Shown here piece after piece: positions 7,658 to 15,184 of a stretch of 64,000 nt of DNA. Position numbers and translations under genes: made by a program. Source of the stretch: Brevibacterium album DSM 18261 (GTDB taxonomy: Bacteria; Actinomycetota; Actinomycetes; Actinomycetales; Brevibacteriaceae); the NCBI RefSeq assembly GCF_000426445.1, contig NZ_AUFJ01000011.1, positions 248,001-312,000 on the forward strand, read 5' to 3'. The notes below the pieces were generated by a model. It worked only from the letters and a program-made list of their open reading frames with translations, was not told the origin of the DNA and ran no database searches. Each line of letters opens with the position of its first letter. The first letter of the stretch is position 1.

Positions 7658-8524
7658 CTATGCGGTCGACGTCAGCAGCCGCAGGGCGGCGGCGGATGCG
7701 CTGCCGGGCTCGGCTGTGTGGGTGAGGATGCGCTGCCCGTTGCCCTCGGGCAGGTGCAGCACCTCGTAGCGGAGCTCGAGCTCGCCGACCTCGGGATGGC
7801 GGAACCGCTTCGATCCGCTCGTGCACAGGCGCACATCATGCCCAGCCCAGAGGCGGGCGAACTCGGGGCTGTTCACCGACAGCTCCCCGACCAGTTCGGC
7901 CAGGCGACGGTCGTCGGCGAAGCGTGCGGCGACGTAGCGCAGGGAGGCGACGGCGAGAGCGGCCTCGTCCGCCCAGTCCCGGTGCAGATCGCGGGTGTGC
8001 TCGTCGAGGAACAGCAGCCGCAGCTGGTTCGGGCGGTCCGCCTCCCGGGCGGGAGCTCCGAAGTCGAGGTGGCCGGCCAGCAGGAGGTGCCCGGCGCGGT
8101 TCCAGGCGAGGATGTCGTTGAACCGGCCCAGCAGCAGCGCCGGCACCTCGCCCATCGCGTGCAGCAGCCGCTCCGCGCCGTGCCCTGCGACCTCCGGCAG
8201 TGAGGTGCGAGGCCGGCGGACCGTCACCGGACGGGCGAGTGCGTACAGGTGGGCTCGTTCGTCGGCATCGAGCAGGAGCGCGCGGGCGAGCGCGTCGATG
8301 ATCGCATCGGAGGCGTTCTGCGACTGCCCCTGCTCCAGCCGGGTCAGGTAGGTGACCGAGACCCCGGCCAGCTGGGCCAGCTCCTCGCGGCGCAGGCCGG
8401 GCACCCGGCGGCGACCGTAGCTGGTGATGCCGACCTCAGCGGGGGTGAGGCGGTCCCGGCGCGAGCGGAGGAACTCGCCCAGTTCGGTGACCGGGCCGTC
8501 GGTGTCCAGGGACTGTGCTGACAT
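7658..8524 (-). CDS. XRE regulator with MmyB-like ligand-binding domain
   Basis: The 288-residue protein has an N-terminal helix-turn-helix (RRRVPGLRREELAQLAGVS and VTYLTRLEQGQSQ, residues 40-75) followed by the MmyB-like ligand-binding domain: FNDILAWNRAGHLLL, then DWADEAALAVASLRYVAARF and the SPEFARLWAGHDVR motif. The domain is related to PAS and is reported to bind fatty-acid-like ligands. The start was placed at the ATG at 8524 rather than six codons earlier. It is divergent from a DHA2 efflux gene, and the shared upstream motif suggests it also regulates the DHA1 gene at 5924. Confidence 0.9.
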   Translation of the reverse strand: MSAQSLDTDGPVTELGEFLRSRRDRLTPAEVGITSYGRRRVPGLRREELAQLAGVSVTYLTRLEQGQSQNASDAIIDALARALLLDADERAHLYALARPVTVRRPRTSLPEVAGHGAERLLHAMGEVPALLLGRFNDILAWNRAGHLLLAGHLDFGAPAREADRPNQLRLLFLDEHTRDLHRDWADEAALAVASLRYVAARFADDRRLAELVGELSVNSPEFARLWAGHDVRLCTSGSKRFRHPEVGELELRYEVLHLPEGNGQRILTHTAEPGSASAAALRLLTSTA

Positions 8525-8558
8525 GCACCCAGTGTCTCGCACGGGGGTGCGCGGAGCC

Positions 8559-8594
8559 TGACCCCGGCAGTGCCAGGCAAGCGCAGGCCAGGCA
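8559..8594 (+). promoter_or_regulatory. Operator candidate between XRE regulator and DHA2 transporter
   Basis: The interval holds the 21-nt element shared with 5794-5814 (8559-8579), containing the near-palindrome GGCAGTGCC, and the heptamer CCAGGCA in two direct copies at 8573-8579 and 8588-8594, 15 bp apart. It sits in the divergent gap between a regulator and its probable target. Confidence 0.5.
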
Positions 8595-8656
8595 CGTGCA
8601 GACCGGTCACCGCGGGGTTCTGGCTCTGCGGTGCGCGCAGTCCGAGGCTGGACGGC

Positions 8657-10129
8657 ATGGGCACAGCAGAGACCACCTCATCAGCAGAGACCGCACCCTC
8701 GTCCGCCACCACCGCCGGGCCGATCTCGGAGCAGGGTTTCACCCCGCTCCAGAAGGTCGCCATGGCCGTCCTCCTGACGGCGAACTTCACGCTCGCCGTC
8801 GACTTCTCCATCCTCAACGTCGCGCTGCCGCACATCGGCGCGGAGCTCGGCTTCGCCACCTCCGCACTGCAGTGGATCGTCACCTCCTTCGCGCTCTGCG
8901 CGGCCGGGTTCACGCTGTTCTTCGGCCGGGTCGCCGACCTGTTCGGCCGCAAACGCCTGTTCCTGATCGGGATCGTGATCCTCGGCGCCTCCTCGCTCGC
9001 CGGCGGCCTCGCCGCCGAGCCGATGCTGCTCATCGCCGCGCGCCTCGGCCAGGGCATCGCCACCGCGATGGTCACGCCCGCCGCGCTCTCGCTGATGACG
9101 ACGATGTTCCCCGAGGGGCCGGCCCGCTCCCGCGCGCTCGGCCTCAACGGCGCCCTCATGGCCGCAGGCTTCACCGCGGGCGCCGTCCTCGGCGGGCTGC
9201 TCACCGGGGCGGTGTCGTGGCGGTGGGCCTTCTTCCTCAACGTCGTCGTCGCCGTCGCGGTCATCGCACTCGCCCCGCTCGTCCTCCGCGAACCCGCCCG
9301 CGGGCCGCGCCCGAGGCTCGATGTGCCGGGCGCGGTGACCATCACTCTCGCGCTCGTCGCACTCGTGTTCGGGATCGACACCGCCGGGCATGCCGGCTGG
9401 GCGCATCCGGACAGCTGGGGGCCGATCCTCGCCGCCCTGCTCCTGTTCCTCGTGTTCCTGAAGATCGAGAGCCGCGTCGCGGAGCCCCTGGTCGCGCCCG
9501 CGCTGCTGAAGCGCCGCAGCATCGGCTGGGGCAACACCGCCGGCCTGCTCGCCTTCGGCACCTTCACCTCGCTCGTCTTCCTGCTCACGCTGTACCTGCA
9601 GGAGGTGCTCGGCTGCTCCGCGATCACGGCCGGGCTGATCCTCGGGGTGCTCGGGATCGGCACCGTCCTCGGCGGACTGCTCGCTCCGAGAGTCATCGGC
9701 AGGAGCAGCGCGAAGACGGCGATCGTCGGCGGCCTGCTCGTGCAGGCCGGTGCGACCCTGCCGCTTGCCTTCGTGAGCGACAGCCGCACCTGGCTGGTGC
9801 CGCTGCTGATCCTCACCTTCGCCGGCGGGATCGCGAACCTCGTCGCGATCGTCGGCTACACCGTCGCCTCCACGTCCGGCGTTCCCGCCGGTGAGCAGGG
9901 GCTGGCCACCGGGCTGGTGACGATGAGCCAGCAGGTCGGCATCGCGCTGGGCACTCCCGTCATGTCTGCGATCGCCACCGGTGTCGTCTCCGCGACGCTG
10001 CTGTCGGGCCTGCAGCTCGCGATCGGCGCCAATGCGGCCATCGCGGCCGCCGCGGCTCTCCTGCTCGCGATCTTCCTGCGCCTGCCCCGAGCCGCCGACC
10101 AGGAGCCGTCGGGCAGGAGGGGCAGCTGA
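8657..10129 (+). CDS. MFS efflux transporter, DHA2 family (14 TM)
   Basis: The 490-residue protein has about fourteen predicted membrane spans. LTANFTLAVDFSILNVALPHIG contains the D-x-S/T-IVNVALP signature of DHA2 drug exporters (EmrB/QacA-like), and RVADLFGRKRLFLIG is motif A. A likely role is proton-driven export of amphipathic drugs or lipophilic metabolites across the inner membrane. The ATG at 8657 was preferred because the upstream 29 codons are out of family pattern and overlap the operator region. Control by the divergent MmyB-type regulator is inferred. Confidence 0.9.
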   Translation: MGTAETTSSAETAPSSATTAGPISEQGFTPLQKVAMAVLLTANFTLAVDFSILNVALPHIGAELGFATSALQWIVTSFALCAAGFTLFFGRVADLFGRKRLFLIGIVILGASSLAGGLAAEPMLLIAARLGQGIATAMVTPAALSLMTTMFPEGPARSRALGLNGALMAAGFTAGAVLGGLLTGAVSWRWAFFLNVVVAVAVIALAPLVLREPARGPRPRLDVPGAVTITLALVALVFGIDTAGHAGWAHPDSWGPILAALLLFLVFLKIESRVAEPLVAPALLKRRSIGWGNTAGLLAFGTFTSLVFLLTLYLQEVLGCSAITAGLILGVLGIGTVLGGLLAPRVIGRSSAKTAIVGGLLVQAGATLPLAFVSDSRTWLVPLLILTFAGGIANLVAIVGYTVASTSGVPAGEQGLATGLVTMSQQVGIALGTPVMSAIATGVVSATLLSGLQLAIGANAAIAAAAALLLAIFLRLPRAADQEPSGRRGS

Positions 10130-10201
10130 CGGCCGAGGCGGCCTCGGCGGCAGAGGAAGGACGGTGATCCCGGGAGGTCGCCCTGCGCGACCGCCGGGGC
10201 G

Positions 10202-10795
10202 TCACGGCTCCGATGCTCTGATCGCGTCGCGGACGGCAGGCAGCTCCGTGATGCCCTCTGCCGCGAGGAAGTGCCCCGCCCCGGGCACCACCTGCGCTGA
10301 AACGCCGAGTCGTGCGGCAAGACGATCGGTGTGTGCGGGCGGCACGATGGAGTCGTCGTCGGAGCGGATGACCGCGATCCGCCCGATGCGCTCCGTGAGC
10401 CCGGACACATCGCATCCCTCGCCGATGAAGGCATCAAGCTCGGGGAGGACGGGGAGCCGATCCGTGAAGCCCGAGACGAGCACCAGGGCGCCCAGCCGCC
10501 AGCCGCGGGAGAGCGAGCGCAGGGAGCGCAGCAGCGACAGGCAGCCGAGGCTGTGCGCAACCGCAACCGTGTGTGCATCGGGTGCGCCGAGGGCGGCTCG
10601 CACGCAGCTCTCCCACTGCTCCGGGCGCGGGTCGAGCGGCTGGGGCAGGGCGGGGACCTCGGTGCTGATGCCCTCGGCCTCGAGCTGCTGGGCGAGCCAG
10701 CCGAACCAGTGGTAGGCAGGAGTCGCACCGTAGCCGTGGAAGATGGCGGCACGCCGATGCGTTGTGCGTGGGGTTCTGGACGGTGCAGGTGTCAT
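10202..10795 (-). CDS. RBBP9/YdeN-like serine hydrolase
   Basis: The 197-residue protein matches the small alpha/beta hydrolase family RBBP9/YdeN: IFHGYGATPAYHWFGWL near residue 18, the nucleophile elbow VAHSLGCLS near residue 81, an acid in VIRSDDDSIVPP and the catalytic His in GAGHFL. Natural substrates are unknown. Its start at 10795 lies 8 nt from a -10 box with a MerR-type long spacer, so the mRNA is probably leaderless and activated by the divergent MerR protein at 10857. It is convergent with the DHA2 transporter. Confidence 0.87.
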   Translation of the reverse strand: MTPAPSRTPRTTHRRAAIFHGYGATPAYHWFGWLAQQLEAEGISTEVPALPQPLDPRPEQWESCVRAALGAPDAHTVAVAHSLGCLSLLRSLRSLSRGWRLGALVLVSGFTDRLPVLPELDAFIGEGCDVSGLTERIGRIAVIRSDDDSIVPPAHTDRLAARLGVSAQVVPGAGHFLAAEGITELPAVRDAIRASEP

Positions 10796-10803
10796 GGCAC
10801 AGG

Positions 10804-10835
10804 ACGCTAGAGGTTCACGCCAGCGTGAAGGTTAA
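10804..10835 (-). promoter_or_regulatory. MerR-type promoter of the hydrolase gene
   Basis: On the minus strand TTAACC (-35) and TAGCGT (-10) are 20 nt apart, and the spacer holds a perfect dyad TTCACGC-N2-GCGTGAA (plus-strand 10814-10829). This matches the architecture at 5326-5357, including a start codon 8 nt after the -10 box. The merR start at 10857 is on the other side. Confidence 0.75.
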
Positions 10836-10856
10836 ATCGAGCAGGAGAAGCGAAGC

Positions 10857-11207
10857 ATGCGGATCAGCGAACTCGCGAGGTTGACCGGGGTGAGCGCCAG
10901 AGCGCTGCGTCACTATGAAGACTGCGGCCTGCTGCGTCCCGAGCGCACCAGCGGCGGATATCGCAGCTACTCCGCAGACGATGTGACCCGTGTGGCGCAG
11001 GTCAGGGCCATGATCGACGCCGGCATGAACACCGCCGCCATCCAGCGGTACCTCGACTGCGCGCGCACCGGCGAGCACGGCACATCGCTCGAGATGTGCC
11101 CGGATCTCCGTGCCGAACTCGAGGCCCTGGTCACCCGCCTCGCAGCGAGGCAGGCCGAGCTCCGTGAGCGGCAGAGTCGGCTGCAGGCGCTCGTGCCCGC
11201 CGGCTGA
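10857..11207 (+). CDS. MerR-family regulator
   Basis: The 116-residue protein begins MRISELARLTGVSARALRHYED and continues SGGYRSYSADDVTRVAQVRAMIDAGM, a clear MerR DNA-binding domain, then a short coiled C-terminal helix (LVTRLAARQAELRERQSRLQ). A CARTGEHGTSLEMCPD stretch contains two cysteines 15 residues apart that could act in sensing; this is not a known metal motif. A GCAGGAGAAG ribosome site precedes the ATG. It is divergent from the hydrolase and very likely acts at the TTCACGC dyad between them. Confidence 0.9.
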   Translation: MRISELARLTGVSARALRHYEDCGLLRPERTSGGYRSYSADDVTRVAQVRAMIDAGMNTAAIQRYLDCARTGEHGTSLEMCPDLRAELEALVTRLAARQAELRERQSRLQALVPAG

Positions 11208-11353
11208 CGCCCGTTCTCGAAAGAAGCAGGCGCCGCTCGATGAGGACCGCCTCCGGCACGGCGGCACATCACCTGCGTCCCTCATGATGGGCCGTCTGCG
11301 GCGCTCGCCGCTCCGGAGTCGCGCGCAGCGCCGAGGTCAGAGCGGCCCACCCC

Positions 11354-11950
11354 TCAATAGGCGGCGGTCGTCGTGCGCGGTCCGCGGAAGCGGGCCTTCT
11401 TCGCCCGGTTGCCGCAGACGTTCATCGAGCACCAGCGGCGGTTCCGCCCCTGGCTGGTGTCGACGTACAGGCCCTGGCACTCGGGGTTCTCGCACGTCTT
11501 GACCCGACCGCGCTGCGGACCTCCGAACAGCATGACGGCATCGTGGGCGATGCGGCTCAGCGCTCCGCGCACGTGTCGTCCCGGCGCGGGCCTCCAGCTC
11601 AGCCCGGCCTCGGTGAGCTGGGGGCAGAGCTGATCCTCGCGGAGCAGGGCATTGAGCAGCTCCCGGTCCTCCTCGCGCATCGGCTCATCGCGGGCGATCG
11701 CAGTGCCGAGTCGATGGATCGCCTCGCGCAGCCGGTGGGCCGATGCCAGGTCGGCCGTGGTCGCTTGCTCACCGCCGACCGCGAGGTCGCCCGCGGCGAG
11801 CCAGTCGTCCAATCTCCCCGGAACGGGCAGGCGCTCGACCGGGGTTCCGTACCGGTCGCTGAGGGTCGCGGTGAAGCGGAACGCGAGCTGGTCGTTGTCG
11901 AGTCGGAATGCCGGTGCGTCTTCCGGGGGCGTGGCGGCAGAAGCAGTCAT
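11354..11950 (-). CDS. CGNR zinc-finger regulator with ABATE domain
   Basis: The 198-residue protein has an N-terminal ABATE (stress-induced) domain and a C-terminal CGNR zinc finger. The zinc finger is CENPECQGLYVDTS..RRWCSMNVCGNRAKK, in which four cysteines form a C-x4-C...C-x4-C arrangement and CGNR gives the domain its name. Such proteins are proposed transcription factors. The first of two identical dyads overlaps its own start codon, and the second lies in the promoter of the divergent dehydrogenase/MFS operon, a layout that argues for autoregulation. Confidence 0.88.
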   Translation of the reverse strand: MTASAATPPEDAPAFRLDNDQLAFRFTATLSDRYGTPVERLPVPGRLDDWLAAGDLAVGGEQATTADLASAHRLREAIHRLGTAIARDEPMREEDRELLNALLREDQLCPQLTEAGLSWRPAPGRHVRGALSRIAHDAVMLFGGPQRGRVKTCENPECQGLYVDTSQGRNRRWCSMNVCGNRAKKARFRGPRTTTAAY

Positions 11951-12015
11951 GGAACCACTTTAGACGGTTCCACCTCGGCCTCTCATGTATTCTGGAACCA
12001 TCTCAGAGGGTTCCA
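11950..12015. promoter_or_regulatory. Paired operators TGGAACC-N9-GGTTCCA
   Basis: Two copies of one dyad, TGGAACC-N9-GGTTCCA, lie at 11950-11972 and 11993-12015, 43 bp apart centre to centre. The first begins in the start codon of the CGNR gene. The second abuts a TATTCT hexamer (11987-11992) that could be the -10 box of the plus-strand operon. The CGNR protein is the obvious candidate ligand. Confidence 0.7.
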
Positions 12016-12029
12016 GATGAAAGGCGGAG

Positions 12030-12920
12030 ATGATGACTGATGTGACAGTGGTCGGCACGGGCGGCATGGGGGCGGCGATCGCCCGGAATCTGCTCGGTGC
12101 CGGGCACCGGGTGGCGGTGTGGAACCGGGATCGGGCAAGTCTCGCTCCGCTGGCCGATGCGGGTGCGGTGGCGCTGGAGCATGTGCGCGAGGCGTTCTCC
12201 TCACCGGTGGTGCTCTCGGTGCTCGCCGATGACGCGGCGGTGCGCGAGGTGTTCCTCGATTCCGGCGTGCTCCAGGCGGCCCCGCAGGGTGCCGTCCACG
12301 TCAACCTCGCGACGATCAGCCCGGCCCTGGCCGAGGAGGCCGCGCTGCTCCACGCCGAGCGCGAGGTCGGGTATGTGGCGGCGCCGATGTTCGGCGGAGT
12401 GCCGGTCGCCGAGGCCGGCAGGCTCAACCTCGTCACCGCCGGCGAGCCGGCCCTGCTCGCGCAGGTGCGCCCCTTGCTGGAGGCGATCAGCGCCGGCGTA
12501 TGGGCGGTAGGTGAGTCGCCGCGACAGGCGAACGTCGTCAAAGTGGCCGGCCAGGTGCTCATCGCCTCGGCGATCCAATCGCTGTCCGAGGCCGTCGCGC
12601 TCGCCGAGCGCGGCGGCCTCGACGCCGGAACCGTGGTGGAGCTGTTCACCTCGACCATCACCCCCGGCCCCGTGTACTCGAACTACGGTGGGCGCATCGC
12701 GGCAGGTGAGTACACGCCGGCAGGGTTCACCCCGGTGCTGGGACGCAAGGACATCGATCTCGCGCGCGCCCAGGCCGCCTCGACGGGCCTGCGGCTGCCG
12801 GCGGCCGATCTGCTCTCCGGTCTGCTGACGGAGGCGATCGACGCCGGGCACGAGCGCGAGGACTGGGCCTCCCTCGCCGTCGTCCAGCGCCACCGCGATC
12901 TGCCCGAGGCCGCCCGATGA
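12030..12920 (+). CDS. NAD(P)-dependent beta-hydroxyacid dehydrogenase family protein
   Basis: The 296-residue protein is a 6-phosphogluconate/3-hydroxyisobutyrate dehydrogenase-like enzyme. VTVVGTGGMGAAIARNLLGAG (residue 5 on) is the dinucleotide-binding motif, and NVVKVAGQVLIASAIQSLSEAVAL holds the catalytic Lys of the family. Imine reductases belong to the same fold, so the substrate is open. It is translationally coupled (ATGA, 12917-12920) with an MFS transporter and lies behind the CGNR operators, so export and modification of one compound may be linked. Confidence 0.85.
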   Translation: MMTDVTVVGTGGMGAAIARNLLGAGHRVAVWNRDRASLAPLADAGAVALEHVREAFSSPVVLSVLADDAAVREVFLDSGVLQAAPQGAVHVNLATISPALAEEAALLHAEREVGYVAAPMFGGVPVAEAGRLNLVTAGEPALLAQVRPLLEAISAGVWAVGESPRQANVVKVAGQVLIASAIQSLSEAVALAERGGLDAGTVVELFTSTITPGPVYSNYGGRIAAGEYTPAGFTPVLGRKDIDLARAQAASTGLRLPAADLLSGLLTEAIDAGHEREDWASLAVVQRHRDLPEAAR

Positions 12921-14104
12921 CCGTGGCCGAGACCGTCGACACCCGGGCGGCCGCGCGGCTGCCGTGGACGGCGCTGCTGGCACTCGCCGCAGCTGGATTC
13001 CTCGCGATCTTCACCGAGACGATCCCCGCCGGCCTCCTCCCGCAGCTGGCGGAGGGCCTGGGGGTCTCCACGTCCGCCGCCGGACAACTCGTCACGCTCT
13101 ATGCGGCTGGCTCTGTGCTCGCGGCGATTCCGCTGGTGGCGGCCGTTCGCCGGATCAGCCGCAAGAAGGTGCTGCTGGCGGCGGTGGGCGGTCTGTTCGT
13201 GTTCAACACGGTCACCGCGCTCGCGCCGTGGTATCCGCTCATCCTCGTCGCCCGTTTCATCGCGGGCGCCGCAGCCGCGCTGATCTGGGGCGTCCTGGCC
13301 GGATACGCCCGCAGGCTGGTCGTGCCCGCGCTGCAGGGGAGGGCGCTGGCGGTCACCGGGATCGGCCAGCCCATCGCGCTGGCAGCCGGGGTGCCGCTGG
13401 GCGCGCTGGCCGGTTCGCTGGTCGACTGGCGCTGGGTGTTCGCGGCGATCTCCGCCGCCGCGGTCCTGCTGGCGGTCTGGATCGCCGTCTCCGTGCCCGA
13501 TGTCCCGGGCCTGGCGGCGGGCGCGCGGACGCCGCTGCGGCGGGTCGTGATGCTCCCCGGCATCTGTGCCGTGCTGGGTGCTGCGCTGCTGTGGGTGCTT
13601 GCGCACAACGTCCTCTACACCTACATCGCCCCGCTGCTGGCGCCCACCGGGCTGCGTGTGGACATCGGCCTGGCGATCTTCGGCCTCGCCTCGTTCATCG
13701 GGATCACCCTCACCGGCGTCGTCATCGACCGTGCGCTGCGTGCGACCGTGCTCGCCGCGCTCGGTCTCATGGGTGCGGCGAGTGCTGCGCTGGCATGGCC
13801 TGCGTCAGGAGCCGTCATCGTCGCGGTCGTGATCGCGGTCTGGGGACTCGGCTTCGGCGGCGCTCCCGCCCTGCTGCAGACCGCGCTCGCGGACAGGGCC
13901 GGAGAGCACACCGATGCCGCCCAGTCCGTGTTCGTCACCGTGTTCAACGCCGCAGTCGCCGGGGGCGGCCTCATCGGCGGTGCGATCCTTCTCACCGGAG
14001 CGACTGCTCCTGCACTGGCCTGGACCGCGTTCGGCCTGGTCATCGCGGCACTCGTCGTCACGGCGAGCAGGCGGACGCTGCCTCCCGGGCGACGGAGCGA
14101 CTGA
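12917..14104 (+). CDS. MFS efflux transporter, DHA1 family
   Basis: The 395-residue protein has twelve predicted helices. Its first helix, LAAAGFLAIFTETIPAGLLPQLA, carries the TE-x-x-PAGLLP signature of AraJ/YdhP-type exporters, and RRISRKKVLLAAVGG is the motif A loop. Substrate is unknown. It starts inside the last codon of the upstream dehydrogenase, giving a two-gene operon under the CGNR operators. Downstream it converges on a LysR gene. Confidence 0.88.
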   Translation: MTVAETVDTRAAARLPWTALLALAAAGFLAIFTETIPAGLLPQLAEGLGVSTSAAGQLVTLYAAGSVLAAIPLVAAVRRISRKKVLLAAVGGLFVFNTVTALAPWYPLILVARFIAGAAAALIWGVLAGYARRLVVPALQGRALAVTGIGQPIALAAGVPLGALAGSLVDWRWVFAAISAAAVLLAVWIAVSVPDVPGLAAGARTPLRRVVMLPGICAVLGAALLWVLAHNVLYTYIAPLLAPTGLRVDIGLAIFGLASFIGITLTGVVIDRALRATVLAALGLMGAASAALAWPASGAVIVAVVIAVWGLGFGGAPALLQTALADRAGEHTDAAQSVFVTVFNAAVAGGGLIGGAILLTGATAPALAWTAFGLVIAALVVTASRRTLPPGRRSD

Positions 14105-14176
14105 ATGCCGTGCCGAATCAGGTCTCGTGGACCTTGCCCGCGGCGACGACGGCACGGATCGCGATGTGAGGCGCGG

Positions 14177-15088
14177 TCAGCCGGTGCTCTTGAGGAGTCC
14201 GGCGAGCGCTGACAGCGCCGGACTGGCGTGGTCGGTGCGCCAGACCAGTCCGAGCTGGCTGGTGGCTTCGAGGCCGCGGACGCCGAGGAAGCGCAGATCG
14301 GTGCGGGCATGGTGTTCGGTCACGGGACGGCAGGCGAGCATCGCGTAACGGCCCGAGGCCACCAGGCTCATGCCCTGGCCGATGCTGGTGATGCCGGTCG
14401 TGGACGGGATCGTCGTCCCGCTGGGGGTCACCGGCGGAGTGCGCGCGGTCTTCCAGTAGTCGGGGGCGTCTCCGATCCGGTGCAGGAGGTCGAGATCGGC
14501 GAGGTCCTCCAGGTCGAGGATGTCCCGGCCCGCAAGGGGGTGTTCGCTGCCGAGGGCGAGGAGCTGGTCCTGGGCAGGGAAGCGGAATCCGACCGTGAGT
14601 TCGGGTTCGTGCGCCGGAAGCTCGGCGATCACGGCGTCGACCTCGCCGTCGAGCACCGCCGTGAACGGGGAGCCGAGCGGGAGGTCATGGGTATGGACGG
14701 TGATGCCGTGCTGTTCGTGCAGTGTCCGGAACGCGGCGGTGATCTCCTCGTAGACCATGCCTGTGAATCCGATCCGCAGCTCCTCCAGCGCTCCGCGCAT
14801 CGCCCGCTCGCGGGCGCGGGCGAACGTGCGCACCAGCCCGTGATAGGCCGGTCGCACCTCCTTGGCGAACTGCGCCCCGATCCGGGTCAGGGACACCCGG
14901 CGGCTGGTGCGTTCGACCAGGCGCGCCCCGATGCGTGCCTCCAGTTCGGCGATGAGCTGGCTGACCCGCGACTGTGACAGCCCGAGGCGTTCGGCGGAGC
15001 GCCCGAAGTGCAGTTCCTCGGCCAGGACGAGGAGGCACTCGATCTGCTGCACACGCGCCTGGTGCATCGTGGGAGTCCCGGTGCTCAT
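14177..15088 (-). CDS. LysR-family regulator
   Basis: The 303-residue protein has a LysR N-terminal helix-turn-helix (LLVLAEELHFGRSAERLGLSQ then SRVSQLIAELEARIGARLVER, residues 20-60), followed by a substrate-binding domain beginning LRIGFTGMVYEEITAAFRTL. It is divergent from an MFS exporter with only about 95 nt between the starts, where a clean dyad is seen, so it most likely controls that exporter and itself. Ligand unknown. A possible C-terminal fragment of another minus-strand gene lies at about 14109-14170 but is too short to call. Confidence 0.92.
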   Translation of the reverse strand: MSTGTPTMHQARVQQIECLLVLAEELHFGRSAERLGLSQSRVSQLIAELEARIGARLVERTSRRVSLTRIGAQFAKEVRPAYHGLVRTFARARERAMRGALEELRIGFTGMVYEEITAAFRTLHEQHGITVHTHDLPLGSPFTAVLDGEVDAVIAELPAHEPELTVGFRFPAQDQLLALGSEHPLAGRDILDLEDLADLDLLHRIGDAPDYWKTARTPPVTPSGTTIPSTTGITSIGQGMSLVASGRYAMLACRPVTEHHARTDLRFLGVRGLEATSQLGLVWRTDHASPALSALAGLLKSTG

Positions 15089-15122
15089 GCCGCTGAGACT
15101 AGCAGCCGATCAATCAGCATGG

Positions 15123-15138
15123 CTCATCGTTCGATGAG
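15123..15138. promoter_or_regulatory. LysR-type operator candidate
   Basis: A perfect dyad CTCATCG-TT-CGATGAG lies 35 nt from the LysR start and about 47 nt before the MFS start. Its core ATC-N4-GAT fits the T-N11-A style of LysR boxes. Confidence 0.55.
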
Positions 15139-15184
15139 AAGATCGGCGTTGCTCCGGCTCCTCGCAGACGATGGAGTGGAGGAC

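Noticed and set aside
8344-9816. A 490-codon minus-strand open frame opposite the DHA2 transporter
   Set aside because: Ser/Ala/Pro-rich shadow with no motif and no start context; the plus-strand transporter is certain.
14109-14170. C-terminal remnant of a minus-strand gene after LysR
   Set aside because: About 20 coding-like residues are too few to assign, and no upstream part can be found.
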